Source: Xestospongia bergquistia (lineage: Eukaryota; Porifera; Demospongiae; Haplosclerida; Petrosiidae). From it: a DNA stretch of 64,000 nt. Where the stretch lies: positions 2,299,775 to 2,363,774 of the forward strand of contig OZ014418.1 in NCBI GenBank assembly GCA_963965975.1, written 5' to 3'. A program made the position numbers and the translations under genes. The notes beneath the pieces are model-generated. The model was not told the origin of the DNA. It ran no database searches and saw only the letters and a list, made by a program, of their open reading frames with translations. Shown here in pieces: positions 1 through 26,737 of the stretch. Position 1 is the first letter of the stretch, and every line of letters begins with the position of its first letter.

Positions 1-1413
1 CCACAAGTTATTGAAGAAGAGTCTTCAGCATACTCAAAGACCTTTTACCAATGTCTTACATGTGAGCAATATGAACAGGAAAAAAGTCATTTTGAAGCTA
101 AACTGAAACACTTGCTAACAGAGCACAGTGAAGCCCAGTTAGATTATCAAAAAAATTACGATAATTTAACAGAGCAGTTGAGGGAACTTTTAGATCAAAA
201 TTCTTCCCTTCGCCAACAAAATGAAGAGTTAAATGAGAAGTTTGAACAAGCTAATAAAATTATTGGTGATCTACGAAAATGTCTGGATGAACAGGCCCTG
301 GAAATTGAGAACAAACATGAAAAATTAGAAGAAGCAGGTAACCAGATTGAAAAACTGGAAATAGCTTTGCACGATGCCAATCAGCACTCTCAGTCACTGC
401 ATGCAGAGAAAGCAAATTTAATCCGTACTCTTTCCCCACCTCCTCCAAAAGAGAGTTTGCCTTCTAAGAAACAAAGATCAACCAGTATTGGAGATCTTCA
501 GCAACACCGTAATCTTGACTCCAATTCCTCTTCTGTATGTTTACAAGTTGAAGAACCAATAGATACCATTTTTGCAGCTTGTATGGGAGCAGCTACTTCT
601 AATGTATACAAAGCTTTCTTTATGGATCGCAATGGCTTTATAATTTTTGGATATGATGGTTTGAAGAAAGACTGGTTTGACCTGCCACCATGCCCTGTAA
701 CAAAGTGTGGTCTTGCTATTATCAATGGACAATTAACTACAGTAGGTGGAGAAGTGGCTGGTGGTACGACCAATGTTTTATATTGTCTCAATGATACTAG
801 CAATTGCAGTGAGTGGATTGAAAGTCTTCCACCAATGCCATCAAAACGTTCACAGCCTGGTATAACCACCACGGAAAAACATCTGATAGTTGCAGGAGGA
901 AGTGTAGCCATTTGGAAGCCCATTCCACTTGTTGAGATCATGGACATTAAAACTTTTCAATGGCACGAGGTTGCAAGTTTACCCATACCTCTCTGTCGGT
1001 CGTCAATCTGTATCACACACAACCAAATCCATGTGTTAGGTGGAATGGATGTCTCTAGGAAATGGCAGAAAAGATGCTTCTCGTGTTCGATGAAGGATTT
1101 AACAGAAAGCCAGCCATCAAGTCAGATTTGGTTGACACTAGTTCCTGACTTGCCCACTGAACAAAGTGGAATCGTGTCTAAAAGTGGACTACTATTTTCA
1201 ATAGGTGGCTGTATGCCACATACAAATACCATTGTGTCTGATATATATATTTACAATCATAGCCAGAGGAAATGGAGAAAAATGGATAACACAATACATG
1301 TTGGTCGTAGTCAATGTTTTATCGTGTCATTACCAAGAAATCAATTGATAATTGTGGGTGGACGAGCCAGTAGTGGTATTGCTCAGAATGCTGAGTTTAT
1401 AAATGTTTTTTAG
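1..1413 (+). CDS. Coiled-coil and Kelch-repeat protein, 3' part
   Basis: The frame is open from base 1 to the TAG at 1411-1413 with no start visible, so the 5' end lies outside the window. The first ~145 residues are a charged heptad-rich coiled coil (many E/K/Q/L), followed by a Ser/Pro-rich linker (four prolines near base 436). From about base 560 there are five or so Kelch blades, seen as repeated hydrophobic-GG turns (TTVGGE, LIVAGGS, IHVLGGM, LFSIGGC, LIIVGGR) each preceded by a W or blade-like strand. Kelch blades form beta-propellers for protein binding; the coiled coil would oligomerise it. No BTB or catalytic domain is visible in this part, so a specific function cannot be given. The coding part shown is a single exon, unlike the heavily split genes downstream. 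Confidence 0.8.
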   Translation, partial: PQVIEEESSAYSKTFYQCLTCEQYEQEKSHFEAKLKHLLTEHSEAQLDYQKNYDNLTEQLRELLDQNSSLRQQNEELNEKFEQANKIIGDLRKCLDEQALEIENKHEKLEEAGNQIEKLEIALHDANQHSQSLHAEKANLIRTLSPPPPKESLPSKKQRSTSIGDLQQHRNLDSNSSSVCLQVEEPIDTIFAACMGAATSNVYKAFFMDRNGFIIFGYDGLKKDWFDLPPCPVTKCGLAIINGQLTTVGGEVAGGTTNVLYCLNDTSNCSEWIESLPPMPSKRSQPGITTTEKHLIVAGGSVAIWKPIPLVEIMDIKTFQWHEVASLPIPLCRSSICITHNQIHVLGGMDVSRKWQKRCFSCSMKDLTESQPSSQIWLTLVPDLPTEQSGIVSKSGLLFSIGGCMPHTNTIVSDIYIYNHSQRKWRKMDNTIHVGRSQCFIVSLPRNQLIIVGGRASSGIAQNAEFINVF

Positions 1414-2602
1414 TAGTTATAAAGTTTTGGCTGTACAATATAAAATACATGATTTAACTTATAAAATTGTTTCAATATATTTATAATATCTTTTTTGTCA
1501 CTGATAATAGTGACTGAAATATGTGTAGCAGACAACATAAAATGATTTATTTGAGGTGTTATTTTAAAGATCACCGGTACCATGCATATCTCAGTGGAGA
1601 AAAAGAAAGGTACATCCAATAGGAGAACATTTAACTGGCAGTAGTGCATGAGTAGAATCAGATTTAGTGTTGATCATTACTTTCATATGACATCAATGCG
1701 TATTATAATTACCAAGTGTAGTAGAAAATCAGGAGTACTGGTAATAGAGACTGAATCACCTCACTTATTGAGTGCATGTGCATGTCTAGTTAAGAGAGAG
1801 TTGAAAATTGTGTTGTTCTCCTTTTAATGCAGTGATCTTTAGTGTTTTTACTCACTGTGAAAGACAAAAAATATTCATAACAATTATTTTATATTAATTA
1901 ATTTTAACTGGTATTTAATTTAACAAATTACCCGAACTATAGTACCCAAGTTACCTTAAGGTATACAATTGAATTCCTAGCTTCATGCATCTTATAATTA
2001 TCAAATGTCATCAATGTCCATGCCTATGTGTAAAAAAAGAGAATATAACTGTAGATAAGTCAAGTCATTCATTAAGTGTATAAGTATCAAAACTGATGGC
2101 GTTTCCTAGTAGTACTTGTATATAGCTAGTTTTAGTGCATCACAAGTCTATACATAGACATCTCTAGTAAATCTATCTTTTCTAAAACTCAGTAAATATA
2201 CTCAACAACCTGCTAATATACAGTACCATATACAGAGTCATACTTGTGTTACATATTCATATGTTAATAAGAGATTATAGCAACATCCTCGACAATCCAC
2301 AAACATCCTACAGAGACATTTTGTATTTGGTTGCTTCCAAAATGTTAGTATACGAGAAGGAAATACTAATGCTAGAGCGCTAGAGGACTGGTGGTTAGGG
2401 CACCAACTTACTAATGTAATAAGGTCAAGGTCTGGCTGATATTGATAAATCTAGTGGAAAGTTCTTCGAATTACTCATACTTTTGGAACTCCAGAACTTG
2501 AAAGCTCAATTCAGTTTACTATTATAGCTTACAATCTGCGGATTTGCCCCGCCTACTACATTATTGACATGTGCGAACATTGCGTGAGCTGTGCCTGTGA
2601 AG
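1414..2602. other. Intergenic, nothing recognised
   Basis: AT-rich DNA between the Kelch gene and ANAPC1. It should contain the Kelch gene 3' UTR/poly(A) site and the ANAPC1 promoter. I see no long open frame, tandem repeat or RNA gene. Confidence 0.5.
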
Positions 2603-17079
<14,477 letters not shown>

Positions 17080-17797
17080 AGATTTGTTAATGATTGACTA
17101 TTGATGACTTTCACTTTAAATTTTGTGTAAAACTAGTTAAATATTAATTTTATTTAAGAAAAATTGCTTGGATTAACGTGAGTCATTGTACATTCTGAGT
17201 GATCCTGTCTTGTTGTAATCTTAACCAAACTCGTCTTTCATCAATAGAGAATCTGAAATATTGTTTCATCGATTATTCAGAACCCAAACAATATACTTGT
17301 ACCTGTGATTGATTGAACAAGAGTGGGTGGGGCTATAACCATGTGTAAGTACATGGCTAGTTCTAGGTGTGGTAATATGAAGTAGCACATTCCACATATT
17401 TGTTGGAGAATTAAGTCATCAGAAAAATGACAGAAGAGGTGTAAATAGTCGTACCTGGATTGTAATTATAAGTTGGGCTGATTGATGCATATTTTACTAG
17501 CTATAGTGCATAGAATTATGATGGAAAGTCAGTCTTGAACTATGACATTATATTATTTTAGAGAAAATATGTCCTACAAAGCCTGCATGTAGTAGTTGTA
17601 CATAACTAGATGTTCAAAGTAAACAGAGAGACTGTCATACACTCTTCGATAAACAACAACTTTTTAGGCCAATCCTAATCTCCTGTCAGTCAAAATTATT
17701 AAAATCGGTTGACATAAACTAGAGTAACAACTAGAACATCTCACCACATGAGCATCCTAACCTATAGGCTTTGTAATTAATAAAATTATCTCTGTAG
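17080..17797. other. Intergenic spacer after ANAPC1
   Basis: Non-coding spacer with the ANAPC1 3' UTR; copied at 23133-23837. No gene recognised. A GTGGGTGGGGCTATAACC motif near 17324 is kept in the copy. Confidence 0.5.
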
Positions 17798-18540
17798 TGA
17801 TGGTTTTAAACCTGTTCAAAACTAACTACATCAAGTAAATGAACATTTCAAGGAACAATCATCATTTCTACAACCTTTTATTAAAAATGGTCAGTTACTC
17901 TATCCTGATGTACCAATACACATAGACTATGAAGCTAAGAGATTATACTCTGAACAAGTGGTTAGTTTTATACATCAATTTAACATATGTCATGTGATCT
18001 TCACATGATAGGGCACTCTAGCAGGGATACTCCTAGGATTAAGTCACTTGGATAACTCTGAGACTACATTGAAAGCTATTACATATAAAGAAGGGTCAGT
18101 TAGTAGCCATTATTGTATGTACAATATTAACAATAGCTAATGATGAAGGTACTCATTTTGTTCTTTGCCTCAGGATATTATGATTGAACCAATTACTGGA
18201 TCAGGTTGTTACAGAGTGGTTACAGGATATTAAAACTTATCAGTTGCCATGCACACTTCAAGGAGTTGGTCCCTTGTATCATGTCACCCAATTATGTATG
18301 AGAAAATAATATGATGAAGTCTATCATCTTCTCTCTCTCTTTTCTCTCAGTTCAAGGTGTAGTAGATTTGTTATGGCTACCAGTACAACAATATCAAGAA
18401 GTATCGATGGACGTATCGTTTAGGGAGCTGTGAGTGGAGTCCTGGGTCATTTTCCAGGTAACATAGTGTTGGGTGAAGTAAAGAATCAATTTGTTCCAGA
18501 AGCAAAGAAAGAAACTTCTGAGAAATGGAAGACCAATTAA
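17798..18540 (+). pseudogene. ATG2-like C-terminal fragment, copy 1
   Basis: ATG2 proteins are autophagy lipid-transfer proteins at ER-phagophore contacts. Exon-like blocks read KNGQLLYPDVPIHIDYEAKR, then GTLAGILLGLSHLDNSETTL, then TEWLQDIKTYQLPCTLQGVG, then FQGVVDLLWLPVQQYQE, the order and motifs of the ATG2 C terminus (LDY.GK, GTxAGLLIGL, EWLxDIRxNQLP, GVGP, DLLWLPxxQY). Lesions: CAA to TAA in the first block (AACTAACTA near 17830), TGA before LNQ in the third (near 18180), a 5-base insertion after QYQE (near 18403) and TAG near 18420. No upstream ATG2 exons exist in the window, so it is a dead 3' fragment. Confidence 0.65.
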
Positions 18541-18694
18541 AAATTTTGATATTGTTGTGTTAATATATGCAAAAATCTGAGAAGATAGAATATAAAACAA
18601 TAATAATAAGTTAAAAAAATAATTTGAATTCTAACATTATTAATTGTTAAATTAGTTAATTGGTTGTATCTTCAATAGGAGGTAAGTAGTTTGG

Positions 18695-19374
18695 CTAATA
18701 GAAAAGTTGATCAAACGAAGGTAAGACTGGATGATCAGTAGGTGTGGTGGTTAATGGGAAAGCTGTAGTGGCTGTAATTGGCTGTGATGTGAAACACTTC
18801 AATGGGATGTATGGAGGTTGAGATAATTGTTCAGTGGTAGTGTAAATAAAACTGAGATTTCCTTTACCAGAACTGCTAGTATTCGAGCCAGAAACAAGAG
18901 GTACATGTGGACCATGTGTGGCAGCAGTTTTCCTTTTCTTGGCACGTCTATTTTGGAACCAATCCTGTGTGAAAACAAAAGAAAATATATTTGCCATGCT
19001 TTAGTTTAGTTGTATATATATATATATATATATGTAATCTAGACTTACATGTACGTTCTTTTCTTTGACATTTAACTTAGCAGCAAGGTCTTCTTTTTGA
19101 AATATATTAGGGTAGTTATTTTGATCAAATTCTGACTCTAAATGGAGTAATTGGTCTTTAGTATAGTGTACTCTGGTCCTTGTTTTCTGTTTATCGCTAT
19201 TTGGTTCTTTGTTCATCTCCTCGGCTTTTCTTTTCAGTCCTAAATAAAGCAACATCAAAATTAAGTGCCCAGCTCCACCCTTGGCCTAAGACTACACCCA
19301 GAAACTAACAAGGTCTTACCTCTCTTCATAGACAATTGGGCAGAGTTTTCTTGGAGGCTGGCTTTGTTTTCCAT
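18695..19374 (-). CDS. Prd-like homeodomain protein (complete copy)
   Basis: Three exons: 19320-19374 (MENKASLQENSAQLSMKR), 19049-19239 and 18695-18964; 171 aa. The homeodomain is residues 37-96 with R5, L16, F20, W48, Q50, N51 and R53 all present (WFQNRRAKKRK at the end of helix 3). The YP..F turn after helix 1 and Q50 point to the Prd-like class, as does the intron between homeodomain positions 46 and 47, a known position in Prd-class genes. Residue 47 is Asp, unusual for a base-contacting position. The C terminus is Ser/Thr/Pro-rich and ends FDQLFY, about 60 residues shorter than in the copy at 30092. Expected role: nuclear sequence-specific transcription factor. It converges on the ATG2-like fragment and is head-to-head with the SRCR gene at 20113. 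Confidence 0.8.
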
Positions 19375-20112
19375 GATTTGTAAAAGATTGAAACGAATTA
19401 TAGTTTTTTAGTGTCGCAGTTATGATCACCAAGGTTTCTTTCTTCTTTAAGCGAAGCAGACTAATATGACAAAATTTTGCAACTCTGGTCTCTTTTATGC
19501 CGATAGATGAGGAGTTCTCTTTGATGTAATAATGTTTGTACTGTGAAAAGTAACATTCTGTTAGATTAACTCTTTAAAATATGACTGGTATTACTTTGTT
19601 GAGTTTGCTGAGCTCGTTGACACTTCTATATAATGAAAACTGATAAACCGACAAAGAACAAAAATAAATATACATAAAATATTCTAAAAAATTAATAAAA
19701 CCTATAATAATAGTAAGATTAATAATTAATAAAGATTAATTAAGATTGTAAGATTAATAATTAATTAAGATTAATAATATGACCATGTGAGTACAAAATT
19801 AATGATGATTTGAGTGTTGTTTACTAACGGCTTCTGTCCTTGTTCTCTTGAGCTCTGATAGCTATTTTAAACTGTCAATAGCAAAGAAGTGTTCTTTGCA
19901 GAGAAAGAGTCATAAGATATATACAGTTCGCATTTGTAAGTCTTGTAGATTAACTTGTCATGGCTTGGAATGGCACTAAAATAGTGATGTATTACATATT
20001 ATATGTGTGGGTGGGTAGCTAACTTAGTAATTGGTTGGAGTTCATTATATAACTTTAACATGTTATATTAAATGTTAAATCATAAAATACTAAACTATTT
20101 AGTAAATATACC
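19375..20112. promoter_or_regulatory. Shared 5' region of homeobox (-) and SRCR (+)
   Basis: About 740 AT-rich bases between the two divergent start codons. The same block recurs at about 26840-27539, 32180-32881 and 36333-37028, each time upstream of the SRCR start, and contains runs of TTAATAATTAAT-type sequence (19700-19780). Such TAAT cores are what a Prd-like homeodomain could bind, so autoregulation is possible but not shown. No TATA box can be assigned with confidence. Confidence 0.4.
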
Positions 20113-20590
20113 ATGTGGAAGATTTATAACGCCATTATGGTTACTGTCAACCTTTGTATTCTATTAGTTCAACAGCCACTCTAATCAGTGGGAGATGTCC
20201 GACTAGTGAATGATCCTAACGATAATACTGGAGCAGTTGAAATATGTAATGATAGTCATTACGTGGGTGTATGCAGACAAGGATGGGACAGCAATGATGC
20301 TGCTGTTATATGTCGACAATTAAAACAAACCAATCAATGTAAGTTATGATTATAACAATGAAATAATTCATAGTCATTGATATGACTATTGTAGTATGTT
20401 AAAGACACTATGTATAAAATTGTAAACTATAGCTGTCTTGTTTACCAGTAGTAAGAGTAAGTACCAAGAGTAATATGTGGCCCTTCAAATTGTAGAAGTC
20501 CCATGTGTCAAGATAATGGGAGATGTTTTGCTTTTACAAGTACTTGTGATGGCTATTCAACTAGATGAGCCTCCTAGTCTGTGTGATGGT
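20113..20590 (+). pseudogene. SRCR-domain gene start, copy 1 (nonsense)
   Basis: Begins MWKIYNAIMVTVNLCILLVQ, a hydrophobic leader, followed by an SRCR start (GAVEICN.SHYVGVC, RQGWDSNDAAVICRQL). A stop interrupts it after QQPL (CTCTAATCA near 20181) where the copy at 32882 has CTCTGTTCT. The first exon ends at 20338 before GTAAGT. A second block (about 20475-20589) with Cys-rich reading CDGYSTR then stops. SRCR domains are extracellular ligand-binding modules. Confidence 0.7.
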
Positions 20591-20878
20591 AAGTCAACTA
20601 GATCTCTGTAACTATAAAGTATTTTTCATTCTTGGATTAAACATTTAATATAGACTAAGTAGTAATACCATATGCTAGGTCAGTTAGTACTAAAGCAATT
20701 TCATTTTTGATTGAGTTTAACTTACTGTAATGAGTACCACTTGGTAAATTTTATTCTTGTTCATTTTTAGTTAAACAATACCAGCAATTTACATAGTAAG
20801 AAGAAGAGTATTATATAACAAAATGTATCAATAGTTTTCTTTAAGTAATAATTGATGCCTCTTTAATTATTTTAAAAT

Positions 20879-23800
20879 AAACTTGTATATATTAAACAAA
20901 GGAAGAACTAGAATTATCATTGTTTTGTGTGTCATTTCCTATTATGCCACATTATTAAGGAGATCTCTAAGTTACTGCTTGCTTACTGATGTAGTACAAG
21001 TTGTGAAAATTATTTTTATTGTTTTAATTAGAATGATGGTTTTGACAAAGTAATCGAGGGTGTTACTCCTTGTCTGTTACCAGACTGGGATAAACTGACT
21101 GAGGTAAGGATGTGTACTACCTGTAAAGTAATGTCATACACACATACATTGTGTTTAGCTGATAACAGTGTATTTGATCTCTGTTATGAACTTGTAGTGT
21201 TGTTAATTGCAAAGCTTTGAAATTCTTTCTAAATTAACCTAATCAGTCGTTGCTATAGCAACATGTTTAAAGGAATTGTAATAGGATACATATATAGTAA
21301 CATCAGATAATATTGCTGAAATTCTTTTGTGAAAAATGGATGTTTCTTTGAATATGATAGTAAATAGCGTGTATTTCCAGTGTTATTATTTTCATTGTTT
21401 ATTAAAGTTATCTTATTGTAGATTGAAATAATAGGACCAAGATATTGGTCTGTTAAATATCAATTAGTAGAAGATAATGTCAAGTAAGTGAAGAGTAATA
21501 ATATATTATAGTTAGTTTGTAATAATATTCATTTATATATACTACTATTTAAAAATCCATAGAGACATAAACTTTATAATGTAGAATAAAATGTTACAGA
21601 TCTCTTTGACTTTATACAGACGTTGTCTTATGAAGTGTGGTACAATTTATGTCAAGAGACATTCTGGATATTCAAGTTATGAGTCAGACCCTGAAGTAAT
21701 TATTAATTAGCATATTTATGATGAGAGTCCTAATTTATGTTACAGGGACAAAAAAGTATCCTATCATTAGCAGTACTTTCACCAAATCAATATCAGTTAG
21801 GAGGAATTAAGGGAAAGGTATGTATACTTGTAGTGTACATCAGTACTTATTGTTTTTATTGCCTCTCAAACTTAATAGATTGGCTAATATGCTATATTGA
21901 ATTTTTGATAATAGACAATGTTATTTCAATAGCATACCAGTACTAATATTTTATTGTAGGTGGAGATTCCTAACGAGTCATTACAACATGATCCCTGGAT
22001 TAGACAGTTTTATAGATATTTGTGTCAACATGGACAACAAGTATGTATCAGTCATTGATTTATTATTATTATATTGTTTAGATATACAGTGCTGCTCTGT
22101 TAGATTGTATAAATGAAGAGAGACTAGAATTATTAAATGTATATCTACAAATGGAAGAAGTAAGTTAAATGTCTTAATTTCTATTTGAGTAGGCCCCTAT
22201 TGTCTACTATTATTACTATTATATTAATATCAATTGTTAATTTATGGTAAAAGAGATAAGTATTAATTGTGTATTTTATTGAAAGTATTGAAGTAGTCCA
22301 TAATCTTAATTAGGAATTGTTTCGTAAACTCTTTAATTGTGATCACAAGGTCACTCAACATATTTCATGTAATTTTATGATGACTGAATTTAACAAGTTG
22401 AAATGATTCAATAATATCATTACACACCCATTAATTGTTTTAATCTTTATATTGATAGATGTGCAGTGGATCTGTCCTTAGTGGACACAGTGGTATACAG
22501 TCAATATGGCAAGCTAAACTATGTTGGGCTCTATCACAGTTAGCAGTATCTAGAATGGAGTCTAATATTACATTAGCAGAATACATGGAATCTGTTATGA
22601 TGAGATTAAATAACTGGCTTGAAAACCAATCTTCTAAAGATGAAACAGGTTTGTTATATAAGTAGTGTAGTATTGTGTTTGTATCTATTTGTTTTAAGTA
22701 ATATTAAATTAGATAGGAACTGGTTTTATTAATAGAAGAATGGTCTTCATGATTGAAACTCATAACATTTAATGATTATGGTAACATATATTAATAGGTT
22801 TTGTTATTCTGAAATAATGTAGGGGGTGGTCTTTCCAGTTCTCTTTACCATTATATTAATAATGGTGCTCAGCTATCACTTAGTACTTTAAGAGACTTGG
22901 AACTATTGGCAATAACTCTCTTACTACAAGACATTCCTTCATTGTCTTCTCTCTCTTCAAATCATAACAGTCCTACTGGTAAGTATTACTAATACATAAT
23001 GTAGTCCATACTTTACTAGGTACTAGTACTACTGATATTGTGTCACTGTTACATGCTCAAGGTGTTTCACCTTCGGCAACTGTTAAAACATTGTTAGCTC
23101 TCTCTTCACCTTTTATACAATACACGTTGTAAAGATTTGTTGATGATTGACTATTGATGACTTTCACTTTAAATTTTGTGTAAAACTAGTTAAATATTTA
23201 TTTAAGAAAAATTGCTTGGATTAACGTGTGTCATTGTACATTCTGAGTGATCCTGTCTTGTTGTAATCTTAACCAAACTCGTCTTTCATCAATAGAGAAT
23301 CTGAAATATTGTTTCATCAACTATTCAAAACCCTACTTGTACCTGTGATTGAATTCACAAGAGTGGGTGGGGCTATAACCACGTGTAAGTACATAGCTAG
23401 TTCTAGGTGTGGTAATATGAAGTAGCACATTCCACATATTTGTTGGAGAATTAAGTCATCAGAAAAATGACAGAAGAGGCATAAGTACTCGTACCTGGAT
23501 TGTAATTATAAGTTGGGCTGATTGATGCATATTTTACTAGCTATAGTTCATATAATTATGATGGAAGGTCAGTCTTGAACTATGACATTATATTATTTTA
23601 GAGAAAATATGTCCTACAAAGCCAGCATGTAGTAGTTGTACATAACTAGATGTTCAAAGTAAACAGAGAGACTGTCATACACTCTTCGATAAACAACAAC
23701 TTTTTAGGCCAATCCTAATCTCCTGTCAGTCAAAATTATTTAAGTCGGTTGACATAAACTAGACTAACAACTAGAACATCTCACCACATGAGTATCCTAA

Positions 23801-24470
23801 CCTATAGGCTTTGTAATTAATAAAATTATCTCTGTAGTGATGGTTTTCAACCTGTTCAAAACCAACTACATCAAGTAAATGAACATTTCAAGGAACAATC
23901 ATCATTTCTACAACCTTTTATTAAAAATGGTCAGTTACTCTATCCTGATGTACCAATACACATAGACTATGAAGCTAAGAGATTATACTCTGAACAAGTG
24001 GTTAGTTTTATACATCAATTTAACATATGTCATGTGATCTTCACATGATAGGGCACTCTATCAGGGATACTCCTAGGATTAAGTCACTTGGATAACTCTG
24101 AGATTACATTGAAAGCTATTACATATAAAGAAGGGTCAGTTAGTAGCCATTATTGTATGTACAATATTAACAATAGCTAATGATGAAGGTACTCATTTTG
24201 TTCTTTGCCTCAGGATATTATGATTGAACCAATTACTGGATCAGGTTGTTACAGAGTGGTTACAGGATATTAAAACTTATCAGTTGCCATGCATACTTCA
24301 AGGAGTTGGTCCCTTGTATCATGTCACCTAATTATGTATGAGAAAGTAATATGATGAACTCTATCATCTTCTCTCTTTTTTCTCTCAGCTCAAGGTGTAG
24401 TAGATTTGTTGTGGTTACTAGTACAAAAATATCAAGAAGATGGACGTATCGTTTGGGGAGCTGTGAGTGG
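20879..24470. repeat. Segmental duplication, copy B
   Basis: Second copy of the 14851-18440 block. The left junction is sharp: similarity begins at AAACTTGTATATATTAAACA, while the bases before it belong to SRCR 3' sequence. Confidence 0.9.
21032..23132 (+). pseudogene. Duplicated ANAPC1 3' end (exons 41-49)
   Basis: Nine exons equivalent to ANAPC1 15005-17079 are present in order. I see no stop or frameshift in the exons, and splice sites are kept; differences from the parent are few (for example K to Q in ENQSSK near 22625, I to V in EGVTP near 21060). It has no start, no N-terminal three quarters and no obvious promoter, so it should not make APC1. It may be spliced onto transcripts running through the array. 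Intactness suggests a young copy. Confidence 0.88.
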
Positions 24471-24650
24471 AGACTTGTATCAAGCAGCTGCTACTGATCA
24501 TGAAGAGTATGGTGTAACAGGAGCTGTGGGTGGAGTCCTGCATCATTTACCAGGTAACATAGTGCATGTATCATCTTTGCTTCAGAAGCAAATCAATTTG
24601 TTCTAGAAGCAAAGAAAGAAGCTTCTGAGAAATGGAAGACCAATCAATAA
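23838..24650 (+). pseudogene. ATG2-like C-terminal fragment, copy 2
   Basis: Exon blocks at 23838-24000 (includes LYPDVPIHIDYEAKR), 24052-24134 (GTLSGILLGLSHLDNSEITL), 24214-24335, 24389-24553 (QGVVDLLWLLVQKYQEDGR) and 24586-24650 (EAKKEASEKWKTNQ, stop). The first, second, fourth and fifth blocks are open and their junction phases agree, showing the ancestral exon structure best. The third block carries TGA near its start and CAA to TAA in VTQL (near 24328), so the gene is dead. Confidence 0.65.
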
Positions 24651-25170
24651 TGTTTATATCATTGTTGTGTTAATATATGCAAAAATCTGAGAAGACAGTA
24701 TAATGTAATAATAATATTAATAATATTAATATATTGTGTTGTATACATTGTCTTAACTTGTTGTGCTTTTAACTTTGTAAATAGAAGATTAAGTAAGTCG
24801 AAAAATAATTTAGGATTATATCTAGTAAGGAGTAAGGATTATATCTATAGTGGACAGTTTATATCTTTAGAAACTGTCCTAGTTATAGAGGTGTCTTCAA
24901 TACGGAAGTTAATAGTACTAACTTGATGTTAGCATTGGATTAAACTTGAGTGTATGTAGTTTTATTAATTCAGAGTATCCCTTTTAGAGAGATTCATTTG
25001 GTCAGCATAGTCCTTATCCACTAGCAATATAAATTAACTATGTATGTACTTATATAAATCAAATGTTATATGCTATAAATCAATGACTATAATATCATTA
25101 TAAATTAACTATGTTATGTGCTGTAATCATTATCTGTAATCATTCTCTCTAATCTCTCTTTCTGTCATAG
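24651..25170. other. Array spacer with a partial unknown repeated exon
   Basis: Contains a truncated copy (24835-24900) of the block found whole at 28695, 34050 and 37050 (SSKDYIYSGQFISLETVLVI). The rest is AT-rich and repeated at 28870-29038 and 34215-34450. Confidence 0.5.
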
Positions 25171-26078
25171 GATACTTTTTTCTTTCTCTATGAATTCTTT
25201 CAACAACTAATACCATCCTCTCAATCCTTTTCCAAACAAGAAGGTAAGTAACTTACACATCATATTATCTTAATATTAATTTCTAACAACAGGAGCAACA
25301 AATTCATCAACAGAGAACATCAATCAATTACATCAGGTCACTGTTAGAACCTAAAGGTCACAAAAAGATCAAGTTAATACTCCAGCAGTTATTTTCATCA
25401 AATCATTTGTCTTCTATCCTGATGTACTAATACACATAGACTATGAAGCTAAGAGATTATACTCTGAACAAGTGGTTAGTTTTATACATCAATTTAACAT
25501 ATGTCATGTGATCTTCACATGATAGGGCACTCTATCAGGGATACTCCTAGGATTAAGTCACTTGGATTACATTGAAAGCTATTACATATAAACAAGGGTC
25601 AGTTAGTTGCAAATTATTGTATGTACAATATTAGCAATAGCTAATGATGAAGGTATTCATTTTGTTCTTTGCCTCAGGATATTATGATTGAACCAATTAC
25701 TGGAACAGGTTGTTGCAGAGTGGTTAGAGGATATTAAAACTTATCAGTTGCCATGCATACTTCAAGGAGTTGGTCCCTTGTATCATGTCACCCAATTATG
25801 TATTAGAAAATAATATGATGAAGTCTATCATCTTCTCTGTCTCTTTTCTCTCAGTTCAAGGTGTAGTAGATTTGTTGTGGTTACCAGTACAACATTATCA
25901 AGAAGATGGACGTATCATTTGGGGAGCTGTGAGTGGAGTCCTGGGACATTTACCAGGTAACATATTGCATCCTATCATGTTCGCTTCAGAAGCAACTTGA
26001 CATGTGTTGGGTGAAGTAAAGAATCAATTTGTTCCAGAAGCAAAGAAAGAAGCTTTTGAGAAATGGAAGACCAATTAA
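25171..26078 (+). pseudogene. ATG2-like C-terminal fragment, copy 3
   Basis: Adds an upstream exon at 25171-25243 reading DTFFFLYEFFQQL, which matches the ATG2 stretch preceding the C-terminal region (a D.LFFL.DFF motif), and a linker exon with STENINQLHQ (25295-25337). Then follow LIHIDYEAKR, GTLSGILLGLSHLD, the EWL block with the same TGA as copies 1 and 2, and QGVVDLLWLPVQHYQEDGR (open, about 25856-25955). Deletion of a few bases near 25563 shortens the DNSE region. Confidence 0.6.
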
Positions 26079-26270
26079 TAATTTTGATATTGTTGTGTTA
26101 ATATATACAAAAATCTGAGAAGATAGTATAATATAAAATATAATAAAATCAAAATATTGTATATATTGTCTTAACATGTTGTTGTGTTTTTAACTTTGTA
26201 ATCCACAATAATAAGTAAAAAAATAATTTGAATTCTAACATTATTAATTGGTAAATTAGTTAAGGAGGTA

Positions 26271-26702
26271 AGTAGTTTGCTAATAGAAAAGTTGATCAAA
26301 CGAAGGTAGAACAGGATGATCAGTAGGTGTGGTGGTTAATGGGAAAGCTGTAGTGGCTGTGATTTGAAACACTTCAACGGGATGTGTGGAGGTTGAGATA
26401 ATTGTTCAGTGGTAGTGTAAATAAAACTGAGATTTCCTTTACCAGAACTGCTAGTATTCGAGCCAGAAACAAGAGGTACATGTGGACCATGTGTGGCAGC
26501 AGTTTTCCTTTTCTTGGCACGTCTTCTATTTACCCTGGTTCTTGTTTTCTGTATTACGTTATCGCTATCTGGTTCTTTGTTCATCTCCTCGGCTTTTCTT
26601 TTCAGTCCTAAATAAAGCAGTTTTCCTTTTCTTGGCACGTCTATTTTGGAAGCAATCCTGTGTGAAAACAAAAGAAAATATATTTGCCATGCTTTAGTTT
26701 AG

Positions 26703-26737
<35 letters not shown>

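Noticed and set aside
498..947. 149-aa minus-strand ORF opposite the Kelch gene
   Set aside because: Shadow of the real plus-strand coding sequence, which has clear Kelch blades.
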